Source: Pelargonium tetragonum
Taxonomy: Eukaryota > Streptophyta > Magnoliopsida > Geraniales > Geraniaceae
Direction of reading: 5' to 3'
Assembly: GCA_036897445.1 (NCBI GenBank)
Contig: JAYMTL010000023.1
Location: 1-64,000 of the forward strand
DNA length: 64,000 bases
Of the stretch, positions 60,843 through 64,000 are shown piece by piece. A model generated the notes under the pieces. It made no database searches, was not told where the DNA came from, and saw only the letters and a list, made by a program, of their open reading frames with translations. The position numbers and the translations under genes are program-made. Numbering within the stretch: the first letter of the stretch is position 1; each line of letters opens with the position of its first letter.

Positions 60843-63800
60843 AAAAGTTTTTAAAAGCCTTGTGCAGTGTGTATACTTTCTGGTGAATTCAATAACCAAA
60901 TACGAGTTCCTGTAAAGGGTACTCCCGCTTTTTGTAGAGAAAATCTAGTTTATACCGGCTCATACAAAAGAAAAACTCCTGAACTAACCCCGTTTTAACA
61001 CCTTTGCGATGAACAAGAATCTCCTAATAGATTGGGGGCTCTTTAATTGGACTCATTACAATAGCTTTTTAGACTTTTAAAGTATAATACATTGGATGTT
61101 AAGCTGGATATATCAGAGTTACCTAACAATAAGCAGGATTATAGCTCAATTTTTTTGGACACTAAGAGAAAATCTATAAATCAAAGGGTTTTGCTTTTAA
61201 CTAGCAAGAGGTTGGCTCTAATAAATAACAAAGCAAGTCTTTTTGTGAATATAACTGCAGGGTTTCTTAAAGAGCAACTGTGTAGGTGGGTTTCTGCCTC
61301 GATGAATAAGGACTCAACAGGGGGTTTCGCGTCTGGTTACACTGTGCCTAAATAAAAAGCCAGAAACTCCTGTTAATCTAAAGTGATTTACTTTTACTGG
61401 TTGCCCCATAAAGAGAGATTTGAACTCTTACATGTTCTAGGGATATTCCTTAAAACTAGGGAACATTCGACTCTTCTAATATATTGAATATAATAACTAA
61501 TTGAAAATCTCTAGGGACTCTATAGCTATGATACAAAATGCAGTATAACTCTTGTTTTAGAGAAAGAGGAATCCTTAACGTATCCTACTAAGAAATCTGG
61601 AAACTCTGTTCGGTCTAATTTAATTAAAGAAGTTTGTATAAAGCTTTTCTTAAAAGAAAGGAAGGGTAAAACTGTGCTCAATATTAAGAAAAGGTATACA
61701 ACCTAGAAACAAACTAGGATTTTTTATTAGACTTAACTGGACCTGGGAAAAAGCCTCAAAGGGTAGAGATCTAAGAATAACCTCTCGTTTTCAACTTATC
61801 TAGCTACTTAATTAAATTCAAGTGATTCTAGATTAGAGGAAGCGTAAGTCAGCAAAACCTAGATTTTTATTTACCTTAAAATCTTCGTTATTACTAAAAA
61901 CCCGGGATTTTTTTCCAGGTCCTGAAATTTGACTAGGCTAATAGAGTAGACCTATTGCTTTTTTATTTTATACCCCTATATTATTCTGGGATCTGGGAGA
62001 GCGCATAAAATTGTAAAACTCAAGAGAGCCCTATCTCAAAAAAGAACCCTTCTCCAATTTCATTTTTTGTCTGTTAGAGCCTATATAACACACAAGGAAA
62101 CCCCTTTCAGTAGCAAAGAGTAGTGCTTATTTTCAAGTCGATAAAAAAGTACCAAGTGAACCCATTTTCAGTTTCTTTCTGTTTTATAACTTTTCTATTT
62201 CAAAGATAAAACTAATATAAATAAATACAAAGCTCTATTATGCAGCATTTCTCTAGAAGTTAGGAGTAGCTCCTAAAAAGAAAAGTAAGCCAGAGGCCAT
62301 ATTAGATATTAAAGGCAGGAGGAGTCCAGGGATTTCGAATTTGAGGGGCCCTCGTACTTCAGGAATACCCAAGACGAAATTAGACTTTATTTTAAGAGTA
62401 AAGTACAAAGTTAGATGAGAACTTAATAAGGAAACTTGACGCTTTTGTAGTGTAGTATATCTTAGCATCTAAGATGAGTTAAACAGGTAAAGTGAAATAG
62501 CAGTTCTACGAAAAAGAAGAACAATGATATAGTAGTACAAAAAGCTTCAAAGGAGCCCTTAGAGAATTCCTATAAAAGACCTGAAGAGTGTGGAATAGGA
62601 AAAATCCTGTATATAAAAGTTTTCTTATCCCATTTCCCCGAAATAGCAGGGATTCCTCTTTAACTTCGGCTACAAATCTAGGTCTAAACCTGGGATATAA
62701 AAAATTCAAAATAAAACAAGTTATAAAACTAAGAGGCTCCTAGGAAAAGAAACTTGTAGCTTAGCCTTGTGTGAAAAAGAGAGTAATTTAGGGCACTCTT
62801 CAAATTCTATTATATATTAATTCATTTTGTTAAGGACAGGAGGATCCCCCACTCCAAAAGGGTAGGACCCTTTAAATGCAATAAAACAAGGATGCTTGGA
62901 TGTATGCTTTTTTCTTCAGTTCGAAATTTTCATTCGTTTTTCATATATAATTTTCCGAAGCTTTTGGGAAAAAACGTAGCATCAGCGAATCTAAACAGTA
63001 AAACGTCCTTATTACTAAACTTCTAATTCTTGGATTCTATCTCGGGTTCTTTTTAGCGGGGCTGAGGGGTACAGGGGACGTGAAAAAGCAGCATCTTAAC
63101 TTTAGATTCTTATTAGAAAGTAAGCCCCCAGTTAAGCTGACTGCGGTAAAACCCTTACACCTGCTGAGTTGGTTTTAATACTTAATATAATATTACCGAA
63201 TCTGGCTACAACCCTTTATCAAGCAAAAAGTTCATTTTTAGTCTAAGACTGGGGAGTAACAATTCAAGTTAAAGTTAAGTTGACACGGCAAAGGCCGGAG
63301 CAGGGGAGTATACTCTTGATCTCAGAACAAGAATTGGCTTCTAAAAGCAGGAATCCACTAGAAGTAAGACAAATACAACGCCACGGGGTTTTTCTAATTA
63401 TGTATTCAGAGGGTACCCGTCAAACAAGGAAGGGGTTAGGCAAGTAAGGAGCCTAGAGTTTTCCTTTTGATAAAAAGGGATTTTCGAGGAAGAGTGCTCG
63501 GATTGCACGAGTTTTGGCTCTAGTAATAAAAGGCTTAGTATACCCTGCTTGAATACTTTGTGAAACTTCTTTAAACGCGTTCGCTAATATAAAGTTTACA
63601 AATTAAGCATTTTGGAAAAAATAGGATTGATATTAAGCCTCTTCTGTATTGCGTAATAGTACTTTATTGTACTAAGCATAGAGATTGTCCCTTATCCTCG
63701 GAGTCTCCAGACAATCCAAAAACTTATCAAAAATGGAGCATAATCGCACAAAATTACAGTTCTCTCAAACGAGGATACTGGGCTTTAAGCACTTACTAGA

Positions 63801-64000
63801 GAAATTGCCGACCTATATTCTAATATTCTAAGTTTACTTTAGTGACATGTAATTAAAAAGAACAAGTAATTCAAAGCGTATATAACGAGGGCCCCTTTAA
63901 TTCTAAATTCTCTGTATTCCACTTAGCAGCAAAGCCTAATTCAAAAAAGGTAAACGTAACAACTTCATCATAAAGATTACTATGAATAATAAAGGGAGGT
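60843..64000. other. Gene-free background to the window end
   Basis: No gene recognised. The plus frame 61,092-61,355 (87 codons) is lysine- and leucine-rich with no known motif. The two minus frames at 62,253-62,709 are of chance length. GGGCCC palindromes lie at 62,346-62,351 and 63,889-63,894. Confidence 0.55.
61402..61485 (-). pseudogene. tRNA-like remnant (leucine-like 3' end)
   Basis: On the minus strand the end reads ATGTAAGAGTTCAAATCTCT followed by CTTTATGGGGCA. AGAG-TTCAAAT-CTCT is a clean 4-bp T-arm with the proper 7-base loop, and TGGGGCA resembles the acceptor 3' side of organellar leucine tRNAs. The expected TGCCCCA partner about 80 bases upstream is absent, and the middle is a direct repeat of CTAGGGA words instead of an anticodon arm. 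Confidence 0.25.

Noticed and set aside
1-64000. Telomere-like TTAGGG words, thought of as interstitial telomeric repeats
   Set aside because: They occur singly and scattered. No tandem run of two or more was found.
1-64000. Plant mitochondrial or plastid genome segment, suggested by tRNA-like words and lack of nuclear genes
   Set aside because: No rRNA, respiratory, photosynthetic or ribosomal-protein gene, intron or intact tRNA in 64 kb. I keep it as a remote alternative only.

Overview
This 64 kb window is an A+T-rich gene desert. I find no protein-coding gene I can name, no rRNA, no CRISPR array and no intact mobile element. The longest ATG-started frame is 123 codons (3,983-4,354). By a rough hand estimate, one frame of that length is about what chance gives in 64 kb of this composition. 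I therefore treat the open frames as unsupported and annotate mainly repeats, fossils and gene-free stretches.

Organism: my best guess is a filamentous ascomycete, in a heterochromatic or AT-isochore region altered by repeat-induced point mutation (RIP). The reasons are visible TpA richness, apparent shortage of CpA/TpG, stops dense in all six frames over the whole window, and low-complexity islands that look like worn-out repeat copies. This is an inference from base pattern. Not excluded are another gene-poor nuclear genome, a bloated organellar genome, or artificial sequence.

Layout: 1-8,990 is featureless apart from one tRNA-like piece. From 9.0 to 41.5 kb the same kind of background is interrupted by short islands that share words with each other: about 9.0, 11.7-12.2, 25.9, 26.9-27.2, 28.0-28.65, 29.3-30.3, 35.9-36.5, 40.9-41.0 and 41.3-41.5 kb. 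More islands lie at 59.3 and 60.45-60.7 kb. They lie in both orientations and look like fossil fragments of one dispersed element family, most likely the gag-side part of an LTR retrotransposon. The interval 43.5-50.9 kb is different: it is built from recurring 15-30 base modules in changing order, and holds one 42-45 base pair of copies whose difference keeps a reading frame. The rest, to 64 kb, is again background.

About nine weak tRNA-like remnants (T-arm or D-arm words, mostly on the minus strand) are scattered through the window. None folds into a full cloverleaf by eye. They could be tRNA pseudogenes, SINE heads, or chance.

No genes can be shown to work together here. What the window offers is a record of repeat decay: a homologous island family, a module-shuffled zone and a possible RIP signature.
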